Both the position numbers and the translations under genes were made by a program. Shown one piece after another: positions 13,665 through 13,746 of a stretch of DNA of 13,746 nucleotides; position 1 is the stretch's first letter; the number at the start of each line of letters is the position of its first letter. The stretch comes from JBHIBD01 sp046758865 (GTDB lineage Bacteria > Planctomycetota > Brocadiia > Brocadiales > Bathyanammoxibiaceae). The stretch spans positions 1-13,746 of the forward strand of contig JBHIBD010000060.1 of assembly GCA_046758865.1 (NCBI GenBank), given 5' to 3'. Under the pieces are notes generated by a model. That model was not told the DNA's origin and made no database searches. It saw nothing but the letters and a program-made list of their open reading frames with translations.

Positions 13665-13746
13665 TGTGTCGGTTCATCGTCTGCCGTATCCTAACAGCTA
13701 ACGCCCCTTTATTCAATATTGCAATGTACTATCAGGGTGCTAAAAT

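Noticed and set aside
13665..13746. Possible start of another gene at the right edge
   Set aside because: No open frame with a recognisable motif or ribosome site is visible on either strand in these 82 bases.
1..13746. CRISPR array, integrase, transposase or toxin-antitoxin pair
   Set aside because: No regularly spaced direct repeats and no protein with such motifs were found on either strand.

Overview
The window looks like chromosomal DNA of a free-living, probably anaerobic or facultative Gram-negative bacterium of intermediate GC content. The genes use AGG for arginine and ATA for isoleucine heavily. A low-potential single [4Fe-4S] ferredoxin, a twin-arginine signal, an RseC/MucC-type inner-membrane protein and unclassified palindromic repeats in the gaps fit an uncultivated lineage such as Planctomycetota (anammox-like), Desulfobacterota or Nitrospirota. 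I cannot settle the phylum from sequence alone.

Layout. (1) Positions 1-2517, minus strand: a histidine-utilisation (hut) operon with hutU (urocanate hydratase, TTG start), then an AT-rich Ogg2-like DNA glycosylase/lyase gene, then the first 27 codons of hutI, cut by the window edge. The glycosylase overlaps hutI by 7 nt. (2) 2518-2995: a gene-free gap with a nested palindromic repeat at 2751-2852. (3) 2996-7092, plus strand: a tight three-gene operon of a Tat-signal DUF362 protein, TldD and TldE/PmbA. (4) 7123-8994, minus strand: a ClC chloride-channel family protein with two CBS domains and no gating glutamate. (5) 8995-9365: a gene-free gap with candidate promoters for both neighbours, a GC-rich hairpin and a degenerate tRNA-like fold. 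(6) 9366-9554, plus strand: a ferredoxin. A perfect 11-bp hairpin then separates it from rpmH (ribosomal protein L34, minus strand, 9615-9740, TTG start), which is easily missed. (7) 9741-9950: back-to-back promoters for rpmH and an HU/IHF-family gene (9951-10250). (8) 10361-12002, plus strand: an RseC/MucC family membrane protein overlapping an M20-family peptidase/deacylase. (9) 12081-13505, minus strand: an NAD(P)-dependent aldehyde dehydrogenase, with a double GC-rich hairpin repeat upstream.

How the genes fit together. HutU and HutI catalyse successive steps of histidine breakdown (urocanate to imidazolonepropionate to formiminoglutamate). TldD and TldE form a known heterodimeric metalloprotease for unfolded peptides; its tight linkage to a probably exported DUF362 protein is the best candidate here for an undescribed functional unit. 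The remainder is mostly housekeeping (L34, HU, ferredoxin) and general metabolism. I saw no CRISPR array, transposase, integrase or prophage gene.
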